32,103 nt of DNA from Lentisphaerota bacterium (GTDB lineage: Bacteria > Verrucomicrobiota > Kiritimatiellia > RFP12 > UBA1067), in assembly GCA_015061665.1 (NCBI GenBank), contig SUWC01000036.1, positions 1-32,103 on the forward strand, read 5' to 3'. A program made the position numbers and the translations under genes. The notes beneath the pieces were generated by a model, which saw only the letters and a program-made list of their open reading frames with translations, did no database searches and was not told the DNA's origin. Positions 14,501 to 20,699 of the stretch are shown one piece after another. Within the stretch, counting starts at the first letter, position 1. Every line of letters begins with the position of its first letter.

Positions 14501-17500
14501 GTTGCAGCGGGCTAGCGAGCGTGACGATACCGAACAGTGTGACGAGTATTGGGGATTCTGCGTTCTCCGGCTGCAGTGGTCTTACGAGCGTCACGATATC
14601 AGGCTGTGTGACGGAAATCGGAGAGTCTGCATTCAACAACTGCAGCGGGTTGACGAAAGTGACGATCCCCGACAGTGTGACGAGAATCGGGTATGCAGCG
14701 TTTTCAGGTTGTAGCGGACTCGAGGAGATAACTTTGCCATTTGTTGGCCCGTGTCGTGGTGGCACAGGCTTGCCAGATTATGTGTTTGGCTATATTTTCG
14801 GAGGGTCGCCATATGATGGAGGGTCCGAGATATGTCAGCAATACGACGTTTCGTCATGGTCAACGGTAAAGCTATATATTCCGACTTCATTGAAGACGGT
14901 TGTGCTGACGGACGAGGGAACAATCGGATGTGGAGCGTTCTCTGGTTGCAGCGGGCTTATGAGTGTGACAATACCGAACAGTGTGACTGAAATCGGTGAT
15001 TATGCGTTTAGTGGTTGCTACGGGCTTACAAGTCAGATTATACCTAACAGCGTGTTGAACATCGGGGCGAATGTCTTTTATGGTTGCAATGATATTATGA
15101 GTGTAGTAATACCGCAAAGTGTATGCGATTGCGGACTTTCATCGGTTTTCCCAGATTCTTATAAAGGCATAAGGGATGTTGTTGTTCAGAATGGCGTTAC
15201 AAATATCAGTTCAGTGGCTTTTGCTGGTTGCGAGGGTTTGTCTACGCTGATGCTTCCTCCAACTCTAGAAAGCATTGAAGCAAGCTCGTTTTATGATTGT
15301 ACAGCATTGACGCGCGTAGATATATCCGATGGCTTTGCTTGGTGTGACATAGCGTTCAGAGATAGATATTCAAATCCCCTTTGCCATGCGCATGATTTGT
15401 TCGTTAATGGAGCGCCTGTTAATGACATAAGTCAGCGAACAACCATTTCCGACTATGCTTTTGCTGGGTGTACGAATTTGCAGGCGGAAGTGTGGGGCGG
15501 GTATAAGGTTCTGGATGGATGGTTGATTGGCTATACGGATGAAGCGGAAGAAACGATTCCCGATGCAGACAAGCTAAAGGGGATTTGCAGCGAGGCGTTG
15601 AAGGGTTGCACTGCGCTGAGGCGGCTGGAGTTTGGCGACGACTCGCGGCTTGTACTAATCGGCGCGGAGGCGTTGAAGGGCTGCACGGAGCTGAAGACGC
15701 TCGTCCTGCCGCCGAGTTTGACGCGAATCGGCGACGAGGCGTGTATGGGCTGCTCGTATCTCGACAATGTAATAGTACCGGGTAGCGTTAAGTCTATCGG
15801 CAACTGCGCTTTCAAGAACTGCACCGGTTTCACGTGGGCGCAGATTGAGCATGGCGTTGAGTCCATTGGCGAGGAGGCATTCTACGGTTGCTGGATGATT
15901 ACGGAAGTGGACATCCCGTCGTCCGTTTCATCTATTGGGGTTAATGCCTTTGGCGGCGACAGCTTGATAACCAAGGTCGCTTTGCGAGGTGATATCCGAA
16001 AGATGTCTGAGATATTCTCGACCTATGATCAAATCACCGAGGCGACGGTCAAGCCCGGAACAGGCGCAATAGTGGATGGCCTGTTCGGTGGATGCTGGAG
16101 CCTGGATAATGTTGCGTTCCTGGGCAACTGTCCTGCGCTTGCAAACGATGGACGAAACATCTATTCCAATACGTCGTATGTCGTCACTTATGTTGATAAT
16201 GATTCAACGGGATGGGACGGTACGCCAGGATCGCACGCTTTGCCTATGAAGTGGCCATTAGTGGGCAACTATCGTCGAGAAATCACGTATGCTGAGGAAA
16301 TTGTTGCTCCTAGCGTCGTTTCTTTTGATGCGAACGGGGGATATCCAAATATGCAGAATCTGGATCAATATTCGGAGGAGAATATGTATTTCCCAGATGA
16401 ACCGACGAAGGCAGACAACGTGTTTGACGGATGGTACACGCAGAAGGTGGGAGGAATGCGCGTCACGACGGATACCGTGTTCGTGCATGGCGTCTACAAT
16501 ATGCTTTACGCTCATTGGAAGCCCGTGATGTGCAACGTCACTTTAAATGCCAATGGCGGTACTGTAGAGGATGTGGAGACTGGGGATGGCAAGGCGAGCA
16601 TGAAGGTGGCGGTTGCGAAGGGTACAGCTGTCGGGGTGTTGCTGACGCCGAAGCGGACGGGTTACGCGTTTGCGGGATGGTATACCAAGAAGAGCGGCGG
16701 AACGAAGATTTCGGCGAAGACGAAGATCACGAAAAACGTGACGTACTACGCAAGGTGGACGGTTAAGAAGTATTCCGTTTCGGTGGCTAAGAGCGGGAAG
16801 GGGACGGTGAAGGGCGCCGGCTCGAAGGCGTACAAGTCGAAGGTGACGCTTACTGCGACGGCAAGCAAGGGATATGTTTTTGTTGGATGGTATAGGGAAC
16901 AGGTAACAAGGGACGGGGAACAGGGAACAGAGGAAGTGTTGGTGAACAGGAATGCGAAGTATACGTTTACTATGCCGGCGGAAGCGGTGAAGCTGAAGGC
17001 GAGGTTCATAACGACGGCGGCGGACAAGGCGGCGATCGGGCTGTCCGTTGGCGGCGTCGGGGTTGGTGCGATGGATGGCGGGTCTGGGCAATCCGTCCTA
17101 CCGGCGCTGACGAATACCTGCGGCATTGTGATGGACCCCGTGAGCGTGGTGTCCGAGGGCGTAACGCCGACGAGCGTGACTGTGACGGGACTTCCCGCCG
17201 GACTCAAGTACGACGCGAACAAGGGCAGAATAACGGGCGTCCCGACGACAGCGAAGACCTACACCGTAAAGTTCACCGTGAAGTCGCGCGGCGCATCGCG
17301 TGCGTGGACCCAGAAATGGACCATCAAGGCGCTTCAGAAGTTTGCGCGCGGGACGTTCAACGGATGGACGCGGCGCGTTGAGGAGAATGCGCCCTACCAG
17401 CGCAAGGTCACGGTGAGTGTAACTACGGCGGGCAAGATCACGGCGAAGGTCGGGTCGTTGTCGTTCTCTGGCACGGGATGGTCGCGGCGCGTTGTGGACA

Positions 17501-18027
17501 ACGCGCCCTACCGAGAGACGTATGTTGCGAATCTGCGTGCCGTACGGACCGTGGGGACGGGGAAGAGTGCGAAGAAGTACACGGACGTGCTGACGCTGAC
17601 GCTCGACCCAGCGGCGGAATGGACCGAAGACCAGCTCACGGGACGTGTTGCGACGTTCAACGGGACGATTTCGCTTGCGGATGCGGTTGCATCGCTGGAG
17701 GGTGAGGTTGCGCTTGTTCCATCGAATGTTGATATCGATGTCTCGGCGCGGCGGAATCCGTTCGGCGACAATGCCGAAGCGAAGGCGATTGCTGCGGATC
17801 TTGCCGCGCTAGGAACGCAGAAGATTGTCGACGGCGATGGAGTCAGTTGGAACGTCAAGGTTGCGACCAGCGGCGTTGCGACGATAACGCGCACGACGGG
17901 CTCTGGCAAGAACAAGAAGACGATAAGCGCGACAGCGGTCGTCGAACTGGCGAATGACGGCGATGGCTACTCCGCCTCCGCCAGGTTCCTCGTCAGCGGC
18001 AAGGTAGTCGAGATTGACTGGCAATAG
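11566..18027 (+). CDS. Giant BspA-type leucine-rich-repeat surface protein with a foreign N-terminal domain and InlB B-repeats
   Basis: 2153 residues; start fixed by AAGGAGG six bases before the ATG. Residues 1-113 are charged, helical and cytosolic-looking. Residues about 114-135 (KKVCCIGALILIGVYRLLGA) look like a signal peptide or signal anchor, followed by TVTVDGITWTYTV, the usual mature start of such proteins. About 185-1515 holds 40 BspA/LRR_5 units (I count; form GxxAFxGCSGLTSVTIPNSVTxI). These are interrupted by five related islands (LPFVGxxR...FGYIFG...YCIPSxLRKVEI) and two DLAKWCDISF-type units. Two InlB/Listeria-Bacteroides B-repeats follow (about 1584-1650 and 1657-1733, each with F/YAGWYT), then a divergent B-repeat (about 1735-1815, GYVFVGWY...YTFTMP). 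The Ig-like and beta-rich C-terminus ends VVEIDWQ. There is no LPXTG or autotransporter barrel. Probable role: adhesion or surface binding. Translation could also begin at an in-frame GTG at 11905. Confidence 0.9.
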   Translation: MSLKYAEILNFDSIIRDWLEIANELFGAQGCLGITSPMIRPYVEGGAMKNIVSLLDVMRTIRDDLPEDKRKNFENRCLWDTCVQYETQNFVLKELCDSFENIQDDKNRKDSTAVKKVCCIGALILIGVYRLLGATVTVDGITWTYTVHSGEASLGGGSSSSSAVPSSTAGTLTIPSLLGGCPVTSIGEYAFYNCSRLTGVTIPNSVTNIGKAAFSGCSGLTSMIIPDSVTNIGSSAFFRCSGLEDMTLPFVGACRGNTGSGDSLFGYIFGSPSTVNEPSTRQYYASSFSSVYCIPSKLRKVEITGETVLGYGAFYGCSGLTSVTMPNSVTSIGSSAFYDCRGLTSVTIPNSVTNIGASAFFGCSGLASVTIPNSVTNIGASAFSGCSGLEDMTLPFVGACRGNTGSGDSLFGHIFGSSFYSGGTNARQYYTSSSSSVYCIPSKLRKVEITDETVLGYGAFYNCSGLTSVAIPNRVTNIGSDAFYNCTNLTSVYITDLAKWCDISFDNYYANPLIYAKKLFLNGSLVENLTMPDSVTRIGSYAFYNFSGLKNVRMPNSLTNIGLSAFSGCSGLTSVTIPNSVKSIGSSAFYGCRGLTSVMIPNSVTNIGVSAFSGCGGLEEMTLPFVGARRGNTGSSDSLFGHIFGSSSYSGGTSTWQCYTSSSSLNCYIPSKLRKVEITGETVLGYGAFYNCSGLTSVAIPNSVTNIGASAFFGCSGLASVTIPNSVTDIGASAFSGCSGLASVTIPNSVTNIGASAFSGCSGLASVTIPNSVTDIGASAFSGCSGLASVTIPNSVTDIGASAFSGCSGLESITLPFVGARRDSTGTSGSPLGYIFGTASYSGGTMTDQLWKDKSGYGRNSTYCIPTMLNTIVLTDESRMIYGAFSGCNWLTSVTMPNSVTNIGAYAFYGCSGLTSVTIPTSVTSIGSSAFSGCSGITSVAIPNSVTNIGASAFFGCSGLASVTIPNSVTNIGASAFFGCSGLASVTIPNSVTSIGDSAFSGCSGLTSVTISGCVTEIGESAFNNCSGLTKVTIPDSVTRIGYAAFSGCSGLEEITLPFVGPCRGGTGLPDYVFGYIFGGSPYDGGSEICQQYDVSSWSTVKLYIPTSLKTVVLTDEGTIGCGAFSGCSGLMSVTIPNSVTEIGDYAFSGCYGLTSQIIPNSVLNIGANVFYGCNDIMSVVIPQSVCDCGLSSVFPDSYKGIRDVVVQNGVTNISSVAFAGCEGLSTLMLPPTLESIEASSFYDCTALTRVDISDGFAWCDIAFRDRYSNPLCHAHDLFVNGAPVNDISQRTTISDYAFAGCTNLQAEVWGGYKVLDGWLIGYTDEAEETIPDADKLKGICSEALKGCTALRRLEFGDDSRLVLIGAEALKGCTELKTLVLPPSLTRIGDEACMGCSYLDNVIVPGSVKSIGNCAFKNCTGFTWAQIEHGVESIGEEAFYGCWMITEVDIPSSVSSIGVNAFGGDSLITKVALRGDIRKMSEIFSTYDQITEATVKPGTGAIVDGLFGGCWSLDNVAFLGNCPALANDGRNIYSNTSYVVTYVDNDSTGWDGTPGSHALPMKWPLVGNYRREITYAEEIVAPSVVSFDANGGYPNMQNLDQYSEENMYFPDEPTKADNVFDGWYTQKVGGMRVTTDTVFVHGVYNMLYAHWKPVMCNVTLNANGGTVEDVETGDGKASMKVAVAKGTAVGVLLTPKRTGYAFAGWYTKKSGGTKISAKTKITKNVTYYARWTVKKYSVSVAKSGKGTVKGAGSKAYKSKVTLTATASKGYVFVGWYREQVTRDGEQGTEEVLVNRNAKYTFTMPAEAVKLKARFITTAADKAAIGLSVGGVGVGAMDGGSGQSVLPALTNTCGIVMDPVSVVSEGVTPTSVTVTGLPAGLKYDANKGRITGVPTTAKTYTVKFTVKSRGASRAWTQKWTIKALQKFARGTFNGWTRRVEENAPYQRKVTVSVTTAGKITAKVGSLSFSGTGWSRRVVDNAPYRETYVANLRAVRTVGTGKSAKKYTDVLTLTLDPAAEWTEDQLTGRVATFNGTISLADAVASLEGEVALVPSNVDIDVSARRNPFGDNAEAKAIAADLAALGTQKIVDGDGVSWNVKVATSGVATITRTTGSGKNKKTISATAVVELANDGDGYSASARFLVSGKVVEIDWQ
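13687..13998 (+). repeat. Near-identical 69-bp tandem repeats in the LRR gene
   Basis: Four and a half head-to-tail units of 69 bp (23 codons, GASAFSGCSGLASVTIPNSVT(N/D)I) starting at 13687, 13756, 13825, 13894 and 13963. They differ by only a few bases, unlike other units in the gene. Related near-identical units occur at about 14410-14540 and 12620-12720. DNA-level identity points to recent unequal crossing-over or slippage. Confidence 0.85.
16895..16929 (+). repeat. Heptanucleotide array inside the LRR coding region
   Basis: Five 7-nt units (GGGAACA, GGTAACA, AGGGACG, GGGAACA, GGGAACA) encode an extra polar run starting REQVTRDGEQG between the GYVFVGWY and YTFTMP halves of the divergent B-repeat. 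They are the complement of the array at 8707-8734. The reading frame is kept. Confidence 0.7.
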
Positions 18028-18050
18028 CATCGGAGAAAGTTTTGATGCGC

Positions 18051-18087
18051 ATCATTTGTTTCTGCGATGCGCTGCAAATGATTTTTT
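18051..18087 (+). terminator. Probable intrinsic terminator of the LRR operon
   Basis: ATCATTTG (18051-18058) and CAAATGAT (18075-18082) form a perfect 8-bp stem. A small GCG-ATG-CGC stem sits in the loop, and a T-run continues to 18087. It lies 24 nt after the LRR stop codon. The stem is AU-rich, so efficiency is uncertain. Confidence 0.65.
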
Positions 18088-18096
18088 GGTGCGCTT

Positions 18097-18124
18097 CAAA
18101 ACGCGCGTTTTGGTGCGCACCAAA
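18097..18124. repeat. Two overlapping 16-bp perfect palindromes
   Basis: CAAAACGCGCGTTTTG (18097-18112) overlaps TTTGGTGCGCACCAAA (18109-18124). TTTTGGTGCGC also occurs just upstream at 18084. Dyad symmetry of this kind suits a dimeric DNA-binding protein or a recombinase site; no such gene is adjacent. Confidence 0.5.
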
Positions 18125-18159
18125 GTGAGTTGCAGGGAGGCGGCTGACGGCGCGCGCGG

Positions 18160-18430
18160 GGTGGCGGAGCGAGACGCTCCACCTCCTTGTCTTTGTAGAT
18201 GAAACTCCGAAGGCTTGAAAAGGTGCACCACTAACGTTTCGCATTTTGCTTCGCGCAATTCAGCCGATTCCGGTTGCTTGTTTTGAAGTTTGGGGTCTGT
18301 GGCGAAGCCCCAGCTGAAAACGCTTTTGATATTATTTCAAAAAGGCGGTTTAGATGCGCGAAGCTTAGGCGAAGTGTCAACGAAGCCCATTTTTCAAACC
18401 ATCGGAGTTCATTCATTGATGGTGGCGAGT
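18160..18430 (+). mobile_element. MITE-like repeat, copy 1
   Basis: A 271-nt direct repeat of 19081-19348. It opens with the REP-like hairpin (18161-18191) and then an inverted-repeat element whose ends are ATGAAACTCCG... (from 18199) and ...CGGAGTTCAT (to 18412). Inner sequences (CTTCGCGC / GCGCGAAG and others) are also complementary, so most of the element can fold on itself. It has no transposase. It lies between the LRR terminator and the toxin remnant. Confidence 0.75.
18161..18191 (+). repeat. REP-like hairpin element, copy 2
   Basis: Stem GGAGCG-AGA-CGCTCC within the frame GTGGC...ACCTCCTTGTC. A third copy, matching for 26 nt, is at 19082-19107, and an inverted relative at 8462-8492. 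Stem changes between copies are compensated. Confidence 0.7.
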
Positions 18431-18502
18431 AGCAATCGGTGACCGACGAGAACAAGTCGCAGATGCGGTTCGTTCTGGGTCGGGGTTGTGTTGCCGTAGG
18501 GG

Positions 18503-18688
18503 TCAGTTCCAGTACGTGTCGCGAGAGCGGATGAGCATGGCGCAGTCCATTATCGCAAGGACGTGGATTTCATCGGCGACATGTTCATAGACGATGCGGT
18601 ACGGACCGCACATCGTCTGCCGGAGGCGGTCGAAGTCTAAATTGTCATCGGCTTTCCATTCCGTCGAGCATTTTCTCGATTTCGTCAA
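18503..18688 (-). pseudogene. Truncated RelE/ParE-family toxin remnant
   Basis: The C-terminal half (about 40 residues, MCGPYRIVYEHVADEIHVLAIM) matches the last strands of RelE/ParE toxins, normally 85-100 residues long. The N-terminal helices and first strands are missing. The open frame begins inside the antitoxin gene in another frame. At the antitoxin stop an ATGA overlap could have been the original toxin start, but that frame now hits a stop after three codons. An internal deletion with frameshift is the simplest explanation. Presumably inactive. Confidence 0.7.
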
Positions 18689-18980
18689 AGGACTCTTCCT
18701 CGGTGAGGCATTCGCCGCTTTCGAATTGCTTGCGTGAGATGGCTATGGCTTTTGCCAGCTCCGCTTTCGCGCGTAGCGTTTCTATTTCGTCCCAGGTGTT
18801 TTCGAAGTCGGCGACGCTCATCATTACGCTTGTGCTTCGCCCGTTCTGTGTGATCACTATTGGACGGTGTGTGCGAGCTGTCCGCGCAAAGCAGTCGTTG
18901 AGTGTGCGCCGGTACTCAGTAAATGGCACAACATCCTCGTCAAGACGCGGCCGTTCAATGGTTTTTGACTTTGTAGGCAT
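18645..18980 (-). CDS. Phd/YefM-family antitoxin
   Basis: 111 residues. The central PIVITQNGRSTSVMMSVADFENTWDEIETLR matches the Phd/YefM core, in which VITxNGxxxxVxxSxxDYE forms the dimerising DNA-binding fold. The acidic C-terminus (EEESFDEIEKMLDGM) would normally wrap the toxin. It starts with ATG at 18980, preceded by a promoter carrying a palindromic operator (19009-19037). Its cognate toxin downstream is only a remnant, so this is a solitary antitoxin now. The module is enclosed by two direct repeats. Confidence 0.85.
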   Translation of the reverse strand: MPTKSKTIERPRLDEDVVPFTEYRRTLNDCFARTARTHRPIVITQNGRSTSVMMSVADFENTWDEIETLRAKAELAKAIAISRKQFESGECLTEEESFDEIEKMLDGMESR

Positions 18981-19008
18981 ATCTGTTTCTCCGTTTCAGA
19001 CAAACAAT

Positions 19009-19037
19009 ATGGTACACTATTCTGTACCGTCTGTCAA
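19009..19037 (-). promoter_or_regulatory. Promoter and operator of the Phd/YefM antitoxin
   Basis: On the minus strand TTGACA (19037-19032), a 17-nt spacer and TACCAT (19014-19009). Between and over these boxes lies the dyad GGTACA-N6-TGTACC (19011-19028). YefM-type antitoxins are known to bind TGTACA-like palindromes, so this looks like an autoregulatory site. Confidence 0.65.
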
Positions 19038-19080
19038 TGGTGATGTTGTTGGATTTGATACTTTGCGGCGAGTGGCAGGC

Positions 19081-19348
19081 GGTGGCGGAGCGAGACGCTC
19101 CACCTCCTCTTTGTAGATGAAACTCCGATGGCTTGAAAAGGTGCTCCACTAACGTTTCGTATTTTGCTTCGCGCAATTAAGCTGCTTCTGGTTGCTTGTT
19201 TTGAAGTTTGGGGTCTGGGGCGAAGCCCTAGCTGAAAACGCTTTTGATATTAGTTCAAAAAGGCGGTTTAGATGCGCGAAGCTTAGGCGAAGTGTTAACG
19301 AAGCCCATTTTTCAAACCATCGGAGTTCATTCATTGATGGTGGCGAGT
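19081..19348 (+). mobile_element. MITE-like repeat, copy 2
   Basis: A 268-nt direct repeat of 18160-18430, about 90% or more identical by eye. Its terminal inverted repeats are better kept: ATGAAACTCCGATGGCTTG... (from 19117) versus ...CCATCGGAGTTCAT (to 19330), with one indel and one mismatch over about 22 nt. It opens with REP-like hairpin copy 3 (19082-19107). It encodes no protein that I accept. Confidence 0.75.
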
Positions 19349-19544
19349 TGTTCTACACGATCTACACGGCTAAATAGTCTTCGGCGAGCGTTAGCGAAGC
19401 CGGTCTGCGTAGTCCGTGGTTAAAATACTTCGATTCCCATGGAGACGCGCCGTCTTGCGGCGACGACTAGTCGGAATGATGTTTTTTTGCTAAAATATTC
19501 TCAAAGACGTGAGTAATGACCCTTCCTCTTCCTGGGGATGACCG
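19349..19544 (+). promoter_or_regulatory. Upstream region of the phosphatase-kinase operon with an extended -10
   Basis: TGCTAAAAT (19488-19496) is an extended -10 about 48 nt before the next start; no good -35 is visible. A GC-rich stem (CGCC...GGCG, about 19449-19462) lies upstream. A TTAAAAT stretch near 19420 is a weaker alternative. Confidence 0.45.
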
Positions 19545-20699
19545 ATGAGAATATTTCTTTTTATTGACGCGCTGGGCTGGGACATTGTCGGAAAGACCGA
19601 CTATCTCAGGGACCTGCTGCCGCATCGTCGCGCCGTGACGATGCAGTTCGGCTATTCCAGCAGCGCGATTCCGACGATCCTGTCTGGAGTGCGACCCGAC
19701 CGCCACGGGCATCTCGGGCTTTTCGCGTTCGCGCCGGAGCGCTCGCCGTTCAAGCGCGTCGCCGCGTTCATGCGGCTGCTGCGCCCGAAGTCCTTCTGGA
19801 ACAGGGGTCGCGTGCGCGGGTGGCTCTCGCGCGCCGTAAAGCGCGCGCTTGGCTTCACGGGCTATTTCCAGCTGTACCAGATGACCGCCGAGAAGCTGCC
19901 GTACATGGACTACTGCGAGCGGAAGAACCTGTTCGTGCAAGGAGGCATGGCGCCGGTGGAGAACCTCGCGGATGCGCTGAAGCGCTCTGGCGCGACGTAC
20001 CACATCTCCGACTGGCATCTTACGGACGGGCGCAACCTCGAAATCGGGGAGCGCGAAATCGCGAAGGGGACGGACTTCATCTTCCTTTATACGGCGGAGA
20101 TGGACGCGCTCAGGCACGACAGCGTGACGCCCGAGACGTGGAAGCGCGTCGAGGCGAAGCTCGCGTGGTACCGCGTCAACATCGAGCGCCTCGTCGAGGC
20201 GGCGAAGGCGACGGGGCGGGAGTGGTCGCTCACGGTGTTTTCCGACCACGGCATGACGCCGCTGTCGAAGACGGTCGACATAAAGTCCGCCGTCGAGGCC
20301 ACGCGCCTCAGGTTCGGCGTGGACTACGGCGCGTGCTACGACTCGACGATGTTCCGCGTCCACTACCTCAAGCTCGGCTCGCGGGCGACGATAGAGTCCG
20401 CCCTTGCGCCGTTTGCGGACGACGGCCACTGGCTCACCGAGGACGAGGAGCGTCGCAATGGGATATGGCGCGAGGACAGGGCGTTCGGCGACGCGATATT
20501 CCTCGTGAACCCCGGCGTGCAGATCGTGCCCTGCGACATGGGGCTTAAGCCGCTTTCGGGAATGCACGGGTACGATCCCGAAGACATCCACTCCAAGGCG
20601 GCGATAATGTCGACCGATCCCATACCGGACTGGCTCGACGGCGTCTACGACTATTTCAGGCTGATGAAGGAATCCATTCCGAAGGGAACTGCGAAATGA
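19545..20699 (+). CDS. Alkaline-phosphatase-superfamily protein (type I phosphodiesterase/nucleotide pyrophosphatase-like)
   Basis: 384 residues, metal-dependent hydrolase fold. Asp8 (LFIDALGWD) fits the first metal ligand. The SSSAIPTILSG segment (residues 38-48) supplies the Ser/Thr nucleophile position. His54 lies in GVRPDRHGH, and FSDHGMTPL (about 228-236) and MHGYDPEDIHSKA near the C-terminus supply the remaining Asp/His ligands. No signal peptide is visible, so it is probably cytoplasmic or membrane-associated. Substrate unknown; relatives cut phosphodiesters or act on phosphoglycans. It overlaps the following kinase by 4 nt (ATGA), so the two are coupled. The ATG at 19545 has only a weak GGGG ahead of it. 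Confidence 0.8.
   Translation: MRIFLFIDALGWDIVGKTDYLRDLLPHRRAVTMQFGYSSSAIPTILSGVRPDRHGHLGLFAFAPERSPFKRVAAFMRLLRPKSFWNRGRVRGWLSRAVKRALGFTGYFQLYQMTAEKLPYMDYCERKNLFVQGGMAPVENLADALKRSGATYHISDWHLTDGRNLEIGEREIAKGTDFIFLYTAEMDALRHDSVTPETWKRVEAKLAWYRVNIERLVEAAKATGREWSLTVFSDHGMTPLSKTVDIKSAVEATRLRFGVDYGACYDSTMFRVHYLKLGSRATIESALAPFADDGHWLTEDEERRNGIWREDRAFGDAIFLVNPGVQIVPCDMGLKPLSGMHGYDPEDIHSKAAIMSTDPIPDWLDGVYDYFRLMKESIPKGTAK

Noticed and set aside
13530-14765. Several open frames on both strands within the LRR array
   Set aside because: Out-of-frame readings of a 69-bp repeat (divisible by three) stay open by necessity.
18231-19334. Similar about 60-75 residue minus-strand frames in both MITE-like repeats (MNELRWFEKWASLTLRL...)
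   Set aside because: The similarity follows from the DNA repeat and the frame lies across its inverted repeats. I see no ribosome-binding site, so I treat it as non-coding, though a repeat-borne peptide cannot be fully excluded.
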